DNA of 64,000 nt from Corallium rubrum (Eukaryota; Cnidaria; Anthozoa; Scleralcyonacea; Coralliidae): assembly GCA_964035015.1 (NCBI GenBank), contig OZ036013.1:10061866-10125865 (forward strand). Reading direction: 5' to 3'. Below are positions 11,064 through 21,795 of the stretch, piece by piece; position 1 is the first letter of the stretch; every line of letters starts with the position of its first letter. Both the position numbers and the translations under genes were made by a program. The notes under the pieces were generated by a model. It was not told the origin of the DNA. It saw only the letters and a list, made by a program, of their open reading frames with translations, and ran no database searches.

Positions 11064-11235
11064 ATATTAACTACTTATTGACCGAGCGTGAGGTCTGTAC
11101 TAGTGAAATATCGGATCGATGTTTTGTTAGTACGGACCGAGACGAGCGCAGCGAGTTGAGGTCTGTGCAAAAAACAGAGGTCCGATATCTCACTAGTACA
11201 GCCCGAACAAGCAAGGTCAATAAGTAGTTTATTAT
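11064..11235. mobile_element. Foldback fragment related to family B
   Basis: TATTGACCGAGCGTGAGGTCTGTACTAG pairs with the mirrored CTAGTACAG...GGTCAATA about 130 bp away. The words GACCGAG, GAGGTCTGTAC and TTTATTATATGGCC match family B at 3778 and 32043. No coding capacity. Confidence 0.6.
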
Positions 11236-11789
11236 ATGGCCAAAAATGTTGTGACAACGTTCTGTGAAAACTCGATCTATCTTTCTTGCGAACTAAACGA
11301 AAATGGCAGACATTTTCCCATTTTTAAAGTACTTTCCGTTGAGTTAGAATCCTGAACTTTCTACCCCAAATAGTATTTTTCAATTGCTTTTGTTTGACAT
11401 ATTGCTCAAGATTGTACGTTAAGTTGTTGAATAAAAAATCATCTGAAATTCTAATACTTGTGAGAAGTAAATGTTATATTATTACGAACAATGTTACGAA
11501 CGTTTTGGACATTTTAAAAACGTTCACAAAACGTGGAAACTCGAACTATACATCAAATGAAAGCTTATAAAATTTCTAACAACATACCTGCACGATATAT
11601 TTCAACAATGAGTAGTTCTGAAATTATAATCCATCTTGTTGCCGATATACTGACATGACTGCCATTTTGTTTATAAAATTAACTTACGGTCCCGAACGGC
11701 AGCTTCCGCTCTGAGCGGGTGGATACGGGAAATATCCGACCGCTTATGAACCAATCAAATTACAGGATTTCCGTATTCGGACCTCTCAG

Positions 11790-12945
11790 CTAATACATAT
11801 ATAAATAATATTTATTAAGTAATAAGTAATTTATTTTAGAAAACATTTCGTTGGAGATGAAATTCTTTGACCACGAGATTATTAAAACTTCAGTACGCGG
11901 ATACTACGGGTAAAAGTCCGTGGCAAAAAAGTCCTGTACTCACGAAGCGGGTTTTACATTTCTCGATTAATGCCGACAAACTTGTTTATAGAGAAAGATG
12001 GCTAAAAATTTCGGAACTACGCATTGTTGAAATACATCGAGTACGTATGTTGTTAGAAATTTTATAAGCTTTCATTCGGTATATAGTTCAAATCATAGTG
12101 TTACCTGTAACTTTTTAAAATGTTCAAAATGTTCTGACCATTGACCATAAAAGTTTTAATATTTTTTCATATATTCAAAAGGTATGATCACTAATTTGCA
12201 CCAAAAACGTTTTCAACTTCAATTAGAAATCTGCAAACGTTTCCACTCCTTTCGTATTTGAATTAGCTTCTGTTCAAGAAATATCTTAGGTTCATGCCAG
12301 AAGTCTTTCTGAGGTTATAGCAAAGACCAAAACAACAAAAGGCAAAACAAACTTAAGAAATTCATCCATTTCAGACTGTCCACGTCAAAATAATAATGTT
12401 TTTTTCATATTTTAAAATACTTCCCAGCAAGAAAATTAAAAGTTCTGACATGAATAGCACTTGACAGTACCCTTTGTTTAATATCTTGTTCAGGGCTGTG
12501 CGTTTAGTATTTAAAAACAAAATCCAAAATTCTATAACACTTGTGAGGAGTCCATTTCCCATTATACAATTCTTATTTTACGAACAATGGTGAGAACATT
12601 TTGAACATTTTAAAAAGTTACAGGTAACACTAAAACTTGAATTATATACCAAATGAAAGCTTATAAAATTTCTAACAACATACGTACCCGATGTATTTCA
12701 ACAATGCGTAGTTCCGAAATTGTTAGCAATCTTTTTCTATAAACAAATGTGTCGGCAAAATCGAGAAATGTAAAACCCGCTTCATGAGTGCAGGACTTTT
12801 TTGCCACGGACTTTTACCCGTAGTATCCGCTCACTGAAGTTTTAATAAGGTCGTGGTCAAAGAATTCTATCTCCAAAGAATCGTTTTCTAAAGTAAATTA
12901 CTTATTTACTTAACTAAATATTATTTATATATATAGATAACAATA
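11790..12945. mobile_element. Foldback element with about 350-bp inverted arms
   Basis: Arm 11795-12150 and arm 12585-12940 are inverted copies. Shared words include ATTCTTTGACCACGA, GGATACTACGGGTAAAAGTC, TGGCAAAAAAGTCCTG, CGAAGCGGGTTTTACATTTC and AATTTTATAAGCTTTCATT. A third direct piece of the same sequence is at about 11535-11620. The spacer 12150-12585 has no recognisable coding. It could be a foldback transposon or two solo elements in opposite orientation. Confidence 0.85.
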
Positions 12946-13050
12946 TAAAGTTAATTAAAAGGTCACAAGAAGGCCAAGAGTAATTGACTACAGGAGCCCG
13001 AGGGTCGTAAGGACGAGGGGGATAATTTCCCGGTTGCACTTACTTTCAAA

Positions 13051-13101
13051 ATGGCGCCGGGATCGCGAGGCCGACATTTCCCGAGGACGCTTACATCAAA
13101 G
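13051..13101 (+). CDS. Lysine-rich small protein, exon 1 (start codon)
   Basis: The gene is read as four exons (13051-13101, 13282-13381, 13526-13581, 16321-16398), about 95 residues, all joins in compatible phase. I do not recognise the family. This first exon starts at ATG in a good context (CAAAATGG) and encodes 17 residues, MAPGSRGRHFPRTLTSK, before a donor AAG|GTGCCG that is weaker than the others. The product is strongly basic throughout, suggesting a nuclear or nucleolar protein, which is inference only. The start exon is the least certain part, since the donor lacks the usual +3 to +6 consensus and a transcript could begin elsewhere. Confidence 0.45.
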
Positions 13102-13281
13102 GTGCCGACAGAGAGTTGGACTTCTGGTTGATCCTTATTCTATTCTCAGCGCTGTGCCATATAATAATAAGTATTATTTAACAACTTACAACAGCTTGTA
13201 TACCAAAATGTTGAGAAAGCTTTGTTTTGGTTTGTTTGTTTGTTTGTCTTTTCCTTACACTGAGACCTGAGTTTTTTCTAG

Positions 13282-13381
13282 TCCAAACAAGCCAAAGCCG
13301 AAGGAGTTCGCCAAGAACGGCGTGAAAAAATGTTTGTTCCCCCAGACGAAGTAAAGAAAACGAAAGCAGAAAAGACGAAAA
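13282..13381 (+). CDS. Lysine-rich small protein, exon 2
   Basis: 100 nt between GTTTTTTCTAG and A|GTAAGTG, both strong. It encodes SKQAKAEGVRQERREKMFVP and then PDEVKKTKAEKTK, leaving in phase 1. No stop in the chosen frame. Charged, predicted helical, no cysteine or histidine cluster. Confidence 0.65.
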
Positions 13382-13525
13382 GTAAGTGTTATGCGTGTAT
13401 GCCATAATATCTGATTGCATGTTGTTTACACAAAAATGAAGGTCCGCACAGGCAAACATTTGTCCGAAGTCTTTGTTCTACCGAAAACTATACAATTTTC
13501 TCTTCTTGTATGTTGTTTATTTTAG

Positions 13526-13581
13526 ACGCCGATAATCATGTTGATGTTCAGACTTTAAAGAAAAAAATCAAAGCATCTCAG
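13526..13581 (+). CDS. Lysine-rich small protein, exon 3
   Basis: 56 nt between TTTATTTTAG and CAG|GTAACA. It completes the split codon from exon 2 (A+AC) and encodes NADNHVDVQTLKKKIKASQ. Leaves in phase 0, compatible with the exon at 16321 and also with an open stretch starting exactly at an acceptor at 14871. Confidence 0.6.
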
Positions 13582-13697
13582 GTAACAATCTCATTGTGAC
13601 TACCGCTGACCTGTCAGCGGTAGCCATAATGTCGGCGTGTTGCTTGCTTGCGCGAGTGTCTTCAACCGCACTTACGTCATACTCGTGCAGCCATCGC

Positions 13698-13800
13698 CAT
13701 ATAGTCAAGAAGATCGCCATTGATCGCCAAGTATTCGGGAAGTACTCGTCATATAGTCAAGAAGATCGCCATTGATCGCCAAGTATTCGGGAAGTACTCG
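13698..13800 (+). repeat. 51-bp direct duplication
   Basis: ATATAGTCAAGAAGATCGCC with the following TTGATCGCCAAGTATTCGGG and AAGTACTCG occurs twice in direct contact (about 13699-13749 and 13750-13800). Identical copies, so recent. Confidence 0.85.
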
Positions 13801-14506
13801 AGTTGTTTTCGTGGCCTCGCGGGGAATAAACTAAAGTGAATCAAGTCTTTGCATTTTGGTTGCTCTCTCGATGACAGTTTTGATTTTTGAAAGTGTTAAT
13901 TATTACTTTGCAAATCTTTTCTTCTTGGAACGGTTTCTGTCCACATTGATCAGTTTATACAAGGTAAGAAATAGTTTCAAAACTGTGACGTTGTTTATCT
14001 TATATACTATATACAAAATCTATAAGTACTTGGTCGGAAACAGGGTACTGTACTTATAGCAGTACTAGAAATATTCAGCTTTTGCTAGAAGTTGGGCCTT
14101 CAACCTTCTTTTATCGAAGAAACTGCTATATACCTAAATTATTTATAATGATAAAATCGCTTTATAAGTTTAATTTTGGTTGAATTGTGTGTTGTGCTCA
14201 CTGGTCAGTGACTCATGTTTATACTGCATGTACACATGTATATATCATACACCAGTGCATACACTAAGAGTGAGAAGTGTGTTTTAACCAACTTCGAGCT
14301 AGATGTTTTGATATTAGAGCAAACACAACTTTCATTGTTTCGTGATCAAACAAATCAGGAAATTAATTGTTTGATCACATACCAAACCTTTGTCTCGCTT
14401 ATGATTTTCCTATCTGTTTGGTTTGTGAATTATTAATGAGTTCGAGAAGTATATATCACAGTGCCCTGTATTTACACTATATACATTGTATATAAGAAAT
14501 TTATGC

Positions 14507-14790
14507 TAGGTGGTGTTGGTGGCATAGTGGTTAGTGCACGTGCCTTTCACCTCTGCGAGCTGGGTTCAATACCTGCACGGTGCAGTTATCTGATTAAAAT
14601 AATTCACCTTGGCCGCATGTGAGAAGAGTGCTTCCAGTTTGACTCTACCAAACACCACAGGTTTCCTCCGGGTACTCAGGTTTCCTCCTGTAGTAACACT
14701 GGACCAATGAGGGTGGGCCCTTACTGGAGCTCTGAGGATAACTGTTTAGATATAACTGATAGAGTTATCCAGTATAAATAAGGTTAGATT
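14507..14790 (+). mobile_element. tRNA-derived SINE, family 1, full-looking copy
   Basis: The head has a box-A-like TGGCATAGTGGTTAGTGCAC and a box-B-like GGGTTCAATACC. The body has CCTTGGCCGCATGTGAGAA and ACACTGGACCAATGAGGG. The tail reads AGATATAACTGATAGAGTTA and TCCAGTATAAATAAGG. A second copy is at 21575 and a solo tail at about 25575. It sits in the intron between lysine-rich exons 3 and 4. Confidence 0.85.
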
Positions 14791-14870
14791 AATTTAGTTT
14801 AAGCAAAATATGTTGGCTGTTACATAGACATTACAAAACCTTGACTTGGTGCTTTGTTTACTTGTTTTAG

Positions 14871-15062
14871 GTGTTGTTCAATATCTTGTATAATGAAATT
14901 AAGAAATCAACGTTTGTGGACACCAGAGCTGCTACAGTGATCCGTCCACAGAATAGTAGATACACCAGAAGTCTAACTCTTGTGAAAGCACTGAAACATT
15001 CTATAATCTACATGCCACCAATTGTATATTTTGATACTGAAATTGTTGTAAAGCTATTGTGA
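14871..15062 (+). CDS. Possible alternative last exon of the lysine-rich gene
   Basis: An open stretch starts exactly after a good acceptor (TTACTTGTTTTAG) and ends at TGA. Read in phase 0, as exon 3 requires, it gives VLFNILYNEIKKSTFVDTRA and about 43 further residues ending EIVVKLL. It could be an alternative 3' exon that swaps the basic tail for a more hydrophobic one, or chance. There is no family resemblance to decide. Confidence 0.25.
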   Translation: MLFNILYNEIKKSTFVDTRAATVIRPQNSRYTRSLTLVKALKHSIIYMPPIVYFDTEIVVKLL

Positions 15063-15312
15063 AGTGCTGGGAAACTTAAAGCCTTGAATATGTTGAAAGC
15101 CTTGAAATGAAGAAATATATCTGTTGAAACTACAATACTGAGTATTGTTGTTCTGTGTTATTTAAAATACTAGCAGAATCACAAAATATCAGTGATGTGC
15201 ATTACACGTGAATGCCACTGACAGCATATTTATGGCAGGTAAAATGTTGTTTTGGAACACAATGTTGATTATCTCGAGTGATTAATTCTTTGAAAGTTTT
15301 CAAGGCGATAAT

Positions 15313-15448
15313 GTATATAGATTATTTTTGTGGAAACACCGCAATGAAAATTATTTATTTGCTAACAGTTTCGGCCTGAGTCAACAGGCTGAAAGCTTAG
15401 CAAACAAATATTTTACGGTGTTTCCACAAAAATAATCTATATGTATAT
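15313..15448. mobile_element. Small foldback
   Basis: TATATAGATTATTTTTGTGG and its mirror CCACAAAAATAATCTATA flank AAACACCG...CGGTGTTT arms around GGCCTGAGTCAACAGGCT. A related palindromic stretch with repeated TTTTATCCACTG follows to about 15640. Confidence 0.75.
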
Positions 15449-15784
15449 GATCTGGGGTGAGTTGTACAAAGCCAAGATAGCTTATCTAGTTGATAAGTTC
15501 TAGCTAAAGAACAGCACTAATCATGCTTTGAACAACCTAATATAAAATTTTATCCACTGATAAAATTTTATCCACAGTGGATAAAAGTTAAATTGGGTTG
15601 TTCAAAGCACCACTAGAGTGGTTCTCTAGCTAGGATTTATCCACCATTTTTTTGTGTGTGTCTGTGCTTTTCACACATTTTCATGCATTTCAAGTCTATA
15701 TCTCGTTCTGTACTTAACAGCGGTAGTCACATGTACGCATTGCGTACCTATTTTTTACTTCGGACTTCAATTTCTGTTGTACCT

Positions 15785-16088
15785 CATGACTACCCCATGG
15801 TATCCCAAGCCATCCCATGTTATCCAAACCATCCTATACTATCCCAGGCTATCGTAAACCATCCCAGGTTATCCTAAACCATCCCACGTTATCCTAAACC
15901 ATCCCAGGCTATCCCAGGTTATCCTAAACCATCCCATGCTATCCCATGTTATCCAAGCCATCACATGCTATCCCAGGTTATCCTAAACCATCCCAGGCTA
16001 TCCTAAACCATCCTAGGCTATCCTAAACCATCCCAGGTTATCCTAAACCATCCCAGGCTATCCTAAACCATCCCAGGCTATCCTAAAT
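15785..16088 (+). repeat. 20-bp tandem repeat (ATCCTAAACCATCCCAGGCT)n
   Basis: About 15 units of ATCCTAAACCATCCCAGGCT, with 10-bp half-units (CATCCCAGGCTATCC) permuting and GGTT/GGCT alternation. Lies in the last intron of the lysine-rich gene. Confidence 0.9.
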
Positions 16089-16189
16089 TAGATAAACGTC
16101 GCTTCCGTCTGGTAATAATTAGCAGTAAATAAACTAATCCGTTTTCTCTCATTCATTTTCTGTTTTGAAATGATGTTCTTGGATATTAA

Positions 16190-16282
16190 CCCTTTCACCA
16201 CCAGACCTTTTCCCTTGACTAGTAAAATCGTCTGGCGTTAGCCGAAGTAAAATACTAAAGGGCTACCATGGCGGTGAAACAG
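16190..16282. mobile_element. TTAA MITE, same core as 10851
   Basis: TTAA on both sides, ends CCCTTTCACC and GGTGAAACAG, core AAATCGTCTGGCGTTAGCCG. It ends 38 bp before the last exon of the lysine-rich gene, so it lies within the 3' splice region. Confidence 0.8.
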
Positions 16283-16320
16283 TTAAAGAACAATTTTCTT
16301 TTTTCTTCTCCCAATAATAG

Positions 16321-16398
16321 AAACGTAAAGGATCACTCTTGAACGAAGATAAAACAACAAATACGAGGGAAAAGAAAAAGAGGAAATCAGCATCATAA
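16321..16398 (+). CDS. Lysine-rich small protein, last exon
   Basis: Acceptor CCCAATAATAG, then KRKGSLLNEDKTTNTREKKK, RKSAS and TAA. In phase 0 it follows exon 3 directly. The KRK and KKKRK clusters resemble monopartite nuclear localisation signals, supporting a nuclear protein by inference. Acceptor pyrimidine tract is good (TTTTCTTTTTTCTTCTCCC). Confidence 0.6.
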   Translation, partial: KRKGSLLNEDKTTNTREKKKRKSAS

Positions 16399-16439
16399 CG
16401 CATTCATTTACGCAATAACACGAAACTGCTTCTGACTTT

Positions 16440-16620
16440 GCAAATGCAGTCTCTCATCCGCAGAGGTTCTTTCGGAGATTTCGGGGAATCATCGGAGATG
16501 TGTCGGAATCGCCAGCTGGACATAATCCCGTTCCGCCCGCACTACTTATGTCCAGTAGGCGATTCCGACACATCTCCAACGATCTCCGAAAGAACCTCTG
16601 CGGAGGAGAGAGACGCAGGC
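16440..16620. mobile_element. Foldback of about 180 bp
   Basis: GCAGAGGTTCTTTCGGAGAT pairs with ATCTCCGAAAGAACCTCTGC, with inner arms GGAGATGTGTCGGAATCGCC and GGCGATTCCGACACATCTCC. Nearly perfect hairpin immediately after the lysine-rich stop codon; it would lie in the 3' UTR. Confidence 0.85.
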
Positions 16621-16994
16621 TTACCCTGAGCTTTCAGCGAAGAAATTTTGTAATGAATATTTTATGATAGGTCCCTTCATGAGACGTAACCTCTGCGCAT
16701 GGTCAGAGCCAGCATTTACGACCCTCACGGCATAAAGCGTGTTCTCATTAAATTTCTACAAACATTTTATGTATTGTATGAACGTCAAGATTATTGCATT
16801 GTGATTGGCCGAGACGAGTTGCGGTCACCCTCACATTGTTTGCGGACACTATAATTTATAACTAACCCCTTTCCCCGTTAAATACTGTAAATTTAAACAC
16901 AAACAATAAGTTATGTTGGTTTATGTTCAGGCATATCAACCAACGAGAGATAACACAAACACTCAAAAAAGCTGATTATCAGCACGTGACTTAA

Positions 16995-17140
16995 GTTACC
17001 TACCTGTTAATTTTGCGCGCGGCGCGGAATTTTTCTTTGTTTTTTTCTAATTAGTTCCATGGTCCCACCCGAGAAATCACAAGACAAAGAAAATTTCCGC
17101 TCCGCACGCAAAATTCCGCCTCGTGGAAAACAGGCTTTAA
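16995..17140. mobile_element. MITE related to the 3600 family (variant ends)
   Basis: TTTTGCGCGCGGCGCGGAAT pairs imperfectly with TTTCCGCTCCGCACGCAAAA, and the core CTAATTAGTTCC is shared with the 3600/17215 family. Confidence 0.65.
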
Positions 17141-17214
17141 GGAGCACCACAGATCACAATTCTAGTACTGAAAATATAATTAAATTGACTTATATTCACC
17201 AGCGGAAAATATAT

Positions 17215-17362
17215 TGTTTTGGCTATTTTCCACTAAGGCGATATTTTTCGAGCAAAGCGACTTTTTTCTTTTGTCTTGGCTAATTAGTTCCACTTGAGAG
17301 CTTACGAGACAAAAGAAAATGTCGCTTCGCGCGACATTTTTCGCCTAGTGGAAATGCAGCTT
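17215..17362. mobile_element. MITE, second copy of the 3600 family
   Basis: TTTCCACTAAGGCGATATTT and TTTTTCGCCTAGTGGAAA ends. The core CTTTTGTCTTGGCTAATTAG and the right half are almost identical to 3600-3741. Confidence 0.85.
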
Positions 17363-18603
17363 TAGTGCTTTTCTTGTTTGCGATGTCGAAGCTAAATATA
17401 ATCAACTGCCGCTTTCAAAAGGTCCTTCCTCCTCTCCCTTTCGTTCACTCTGAAAACCCCCTTGACTGAAAAAATTACACCCACCCCCACCCCCACACAC
17501 ACACCCAAGAAATTTACTCCAGGCACTCTTTGAAACTGCGTTTATTAAACACTTTACTCTCAAAATGTTTCCATTTTATTTTCACAAACAGTTAAAAGAA
17601 GCATCTGTTTGCCACACTACATTAAATAACGATAATAACTTACGAACGATGCGCCTTTTTTTTGTTTAAAATTTTCCAAACTATTAAGAAATTCTACCTT
17701 AACAAATATTGAAAAGAAAAAAATGTTGAAATAAACAAATTATTATATAAAATAAACAAATCCTCTATTTTCCCTCCTGCTGCCAGCAGCAGTACTTGGT
17801 CCGATGTCGCAATTTCGGACCGCGGGGAAACTGACAAGTATTGGATATAAGACCTCAAAATCAAAGTTCTCTGTTCCTATTTCGGCTATCATTTCACATC
17901 TCCGAATGCCAAGCTGTAGACATGGTCAATCGAGATATGGTCTGGAAACTCGGCAAACTTCAAAGCGCCTATAATAAGCTGTGATTTTATGTTGAACCGT
18001 ACCTTACACCGTGCACATCCTTTGTTTTTGGTTTATTAATATTTAAATAGCACGGTTGAGTGATTGAACTGAAACGTTGCTATTGGACAATTCGTTCATA
18101 CTAAAATACAATGTGTTCAGTGACCATGCACCGTGCACAGAAATACATAAAGGCGAACAAAAAGATAGACCAAAGACTTTAGCTGAGCTTCCAGACCATA
18201 TCTCGATTGACTATGCTGTAGACGAGTTGTATTTTATAAAACAAGCAAAGAGCGTCAAATTTTCGCGACAAATTAAAACGTTAAAAACGTTTGCCATTTC
18301 AAACAATACGTTTAATATTTTCGGCGGTACTCAGACCTTACTATATTTCGATTCGTAAAAGCTTGTCAGTTTCCAGCGTTTCACACAATTCTAGGTTTCA
18401 ATTTTTCATGGGTTGGTCACATTCTATAATTTGTTTGAGAATATCCTAACCATCTTCACCAAGGATTTTTTTCTTTCTTCTATTTACGCCCATTTTAAGA
18501 CGGCTGAAATCATTTTTAATAAACTATGTTTTTTGTGTGGTTCTGAATGGACATTTATGCGTTTAGAAAGCTGCTCTCCACAGAGCTATCGAGAGGTATA
18601 GGG
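17363..18603. other. Non-coding, contains a diverged foldback at about 17920-18230
   Basis: GACATGGTCAATCGAGATAT (17929) is mirrored by ATATCTCGATTGACTATG (18198), and GTGCACGGTGTAAGG-type words near 18000-18015 are mirrored at about 18125. A 93-codon frame at 18077-18358 reads across one arm and ends in a stretch (GGTACTCAGACCTTACTATA) that recurs at about 24040, so it belongs to a repeat. Confidence 0.5.
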
Positions 18604-18611
18604 GGATATAG

Positions 18612-19140
18612 CAGGGGCGTCGTGGCTCAGATATTTTAGGCCAAGAGCACAATTTTTCCGACAAACAACAAGGTTTTTCCGACATATCACATTTTTACAT
18701 AAGAATTAGGCAATTAGCTTCGCAGAAACGATAAAATTCGACGATTGCCCGAAGTATAAAATATATGCGTATTAAAGCGACAAAGCGTGCTGCTATGCTG
18801 CACGCAACCGCTATTAGTGAATTTAATACTGAAATAACAAAAAAGTCAAAAGACAAACCTGGAAAGGATTCGCAGGAGCACCAACATGTTTGTATGGAAT
18901 ATACAAATTACTCTATCCGAATCATATTTATTGTTACCGCTAGATCGATAATCACTGTCAAATGTCTTCTTGCATAGCAGACATTCAACTTTCCGACGTT
19001 TCGTTGTTGGTGGCATAACTCAAAAGTGATAGTCATGACCGGAAACCGCGAAAAGCTTATGCTCGAATTCCGACAAAACTGTGTTGAACGACATTAGGGG
19101 GGGCATGCCCCCCCCCTGACCCCCGGCCACGACACCACTG
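18612..19140. mobile_element. hAT-like non-autonomous element, 8-bp duplication (7/8)
   Basis: Ends CAGGGGCGTCGTGG and CCACGACACCACTG (inverted, 2 mismatches). Flanks GGATATAG (18604-18611) and GAATATAG (19141-19148) match 7 of 8. CAG-start ends and 8-bp duplications are the hAT pattern. Near the right end is a G/C-rich palindromic stretch (GGGGGGGCATGCCCCCCC). Confidence 0.8.
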
Positions 19141-19148
19141 GAATATAG

Positions 19149-20797
19149 TCCAATTCTTAGATGGTGTTTTGATTATTGAGACGATTTTGATTGATAGAAA
19201 TTCAAAAGGCCTTAAAGGTGAGGTAACACAGGCAACATTTTTCTTCAATTTGCAAAGCAACTTTGTTGCGTGACAATGTTTAAGGTGGGTGGTAATACGT
19301 GCAACAACGCTAATCAATTGCAGTGCAACAATGTTGCAGCAATTTGTTGCTCGTATTACTTCGTCTTAAAACATACGCTCTGTGGAGAGCTCTCGACGAT
19401 TTTTGGTCGAACTCTCGTGAATTTTCTTTTTTTCAACTTCTCGTTCAGGTCTAGTTCAAACATTGAACTTTTCATGTGCTGAATCTAATAATACACTAGA
19501 TACCTAGTTTATTCTTTGTTAATTCATATAGTGAAATTAGATTTGGCACATGAAATGTTCAATGTTTAAAACTAGCCTAAGGGTATAACTGAACTGCAGG
19601 TCCCCTATATCAATTACTGATAGAGAGCACTTATCTCAGAATGACCGATCCAAGATAGTGGGTCCATGGGGCCTTTTATTTATAGTAGTAACCACTGACC
19701 ATTTTCTACATGAATTTTTAACTGGATTCATCGGATTGCGGACGCGGCTGAGGCCACAGTCAAATGAAAATTACATTGAACTCTAAATAAACTGGAACGC
19801 TAACTCCATAAGACAGGCCCTATGATTGGGTGAAGTCAAATTTCCGGTCGCTGGGGGTCGCCATTGCACGTCTGACGTCAACAGAACCTATGAGGGGCAC
19901 AATGAAAAACTGAAAACTCGCTGCAAAAAACAACCATTTTTCAGACCTAAAGTTTTTTTATAGATGATAACGAAGAAGATAGTATGTATTGGGCTTATTG
20001 GCCTTGTACCTGAACAATTTCTACACATGAAAATGGATTGAATGACGAAATATCTGCCGAACAAAAGCAAAATTCGAGTCCGAAACTCGTACCGAAAATG
20101 CAGGTTTCTCTTATTTTTCTTTGTTATCTCAAACGTTTGAAGGTTGTCTTGCCAAGAATTAGTAATAACATAATGCTAAATTACAGCTTTAACTCAAGTT
20201 TCAGTTGTGGAAATGCTAAATCTGACATTTTTCGATACGAAGAGTAATTCCAGAGCTGCAATAACACACGGTAAAGTGCATTTTGTTGTTTTTTTCCTAC
20301 TGAAAATTGAGAAATTTAAAACCCAACTGTTTTTATAAACAACCTCTTTATTTTAAACCTGGGTTTCACATGTATTTTCTTTATATTTGTCCAAACCAAT
20401 GGCAATTTTGGTTGCGTATTGTTGACTTTCATTTGAGAGCTTACATTTTTACTGTCTTCCTTGTTTTTACTCGTCATGTCAGTGTTCACTTACTCTACGG
20501 TATATTGGAATTTGATTTAAGCCTAAAAGTAGTTTTTCTTTGATTTCAAGTTGTTTTTGCAACCCAGTTCACCAAATTCAGCTTCATTTTCTCTCGGTTA
20601 TACAGTAAAAGGGACTGGGGTTGACGTGCATGGCGGCCCCCATGTTGGCTTCAAAACGTGCAAGCGAGTTAGCGTTCCAGTTTATTTAGAGTTCAATGGA
20701 AAATTAGGACAGAAAAAGGCCAGCGGTCGCTACCATGAGAAAAAGGATGCACATTTCCACCATGTTTGTTATTTTTTGGACAAGACATGCAGTCCAG

Positions 20798-20800
<3 letters not shown>
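19149..20800. other. Non-coding; includes an inverted-repeat element about 19770-20700
   Basis: CATTGAACTCTAAATAAACT (19774) is mirrored by AGTTTATTTAGAGTTCAATG (20679), and GTCGCCATTGCACGT by GCATGGCGGC words, so an inverted-repeat element of about 0.9 kb lies here. At 19215-19360 are GCAACA-rich palindromic words (GCAACAATGTTGCAGCAA) typical of another MITE. No gene recognised. This is downstream of the SLC4 stop codon, so part may be its 3' UTR. Confidence 0.5.

Positions 20801-20874
<74 letters not shown>
20801..20874. repeat. (TA)n microsatellite
   Basis: About 37 uninterrupted TA units. Confidence 0.99.
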
Positions 20875-20876
<2 letters not shown>

Positions 20877-21031
20877 TCAGCGGTATTACCTCGTACATTT
20901 TAGAAACAGGTCGTATCCAAGAAGAGCAGAGATAAGACCCTGGGTACGAGGTTGGGGCAGTTTCAAGCATCTTAAAAATAGGCGTAAAAAGAAAGACTAT
21001 CCTCACCGACCATCCAGTCTCTTCATCCACT
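20875..21031. other. Sequence just downstream of the SLC4 stop codons
   Basis: Contains the MITE-end word CTGGGTACGAGGTTG (20939) shared with the Mutator-like family at 22681. Probably SLC4 3' UTR on the minus strand. Confidence 0.4.
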
Positions 21032-21468
21032 TTAAATATCAATTGGCTTTACGTCAGAAGTATTATCTTCGGGAGCATGTACAACGCTGTCAAGCGCTTC
21101 GGTAGCAACGTTGTCATCACTGGCATGCTCCTCGGTACCATATTCATCAAACGTTGTCAGGGTAACCAGAGGAATAGCTGGTGAACCGCTGTCATCTTCG
21201 TTCGCCAGCGTTTCTAAATCGGGCGCATCGGGGACGGTCGAGAGCTTTCGTTCGGAGATGCCCTCGGATCGTCTATCTTTCTTATGATGGCGATGCTTGT
21301 GCTTGTGTTTGTGTGGTTTATGCGGTTTACGTTCACGTATTCCGTCTTGGATCGTAGGTGGTTCTTGATTGCCTTCCATGGATCGCCAGATTGAGGTGCT
21401 TTTAGTTCCTCCGAGATATTGATTCCGCTGTCAGTGTACTTCAACGTATTGGGGTTCTCCACAAGAGG
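21032..21468 (-). CDS. SLC4 bicarbonate transporter, terminal exon with two overlapping frames
   Basis: C-terminal cytoplasmic tail. The acceptor CTTTTTCAG at 21469 enters in phase 0. Frame A (21214-21468, 84 residues) reads PLVENPNTLKYTDSGINISE and continues through GDPWKAIKNHL to ...PMRPI. Its INISEEL...W pattern matches the tails of Na+-coupled SLC4 members. Frame B (+2 relative, stop at 21032) is open for 131 codons from an internal AG (ACTGACAG, exon start 21427). It contains HKPHKHKHKHRHHKKDRR, then an acidic stretch, ending TSDVKPIDI, a possible class II PDZ ligand. Both frames look protein-like. Either two 3' splice sites 41 nt apart give two tails, or an indel has split one tail. Frame A is the default. 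Confidence 0.8.
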
Positions 21469-21574
21469 CTGAAAAAGAATGAAAATTTAAATCTTAATAT
21501 GAAAATTTTTGGCTGGCCCACCGGCAATCGAATTCAAGGTCCCCGAGTTAATACATTGGTGTTCAAACATGATC

Positions 21575-21795
21575 AAGACAGTCTTGTGGGCATAGTAGTA
21601 AGCGCACGTGCCTTTCACTTCCGCGACCTGGGTTCGATACCTGCTCAGTACAGTTATCTGATTAAAATTTCGCCTTGGCCGCATGTGAGAAAACTGCTCC
21701 CAATTTGAGTAACACTGGACCAATAAGGGATGGCCCTTACTGGACCTCTAGGGAGAACAGTTAGATATAACTGATAGAGCTTTATAAAATAACAA
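21575..21795 (+). mobile_element. SINE family 1, second copy
   Basis: Head GTGGGCATAGTAGTAAGCGC, box B GGGTTCGATACC, body CCTTGGCCGCATGTGAGAAA, tail AGATATAACTGATAGAGC. Lacks the internal segment with GTTTCCTCCGGG present at 14507. Lies in the last SLC4 intron, antisense to the gene. Confidence 0.85.
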
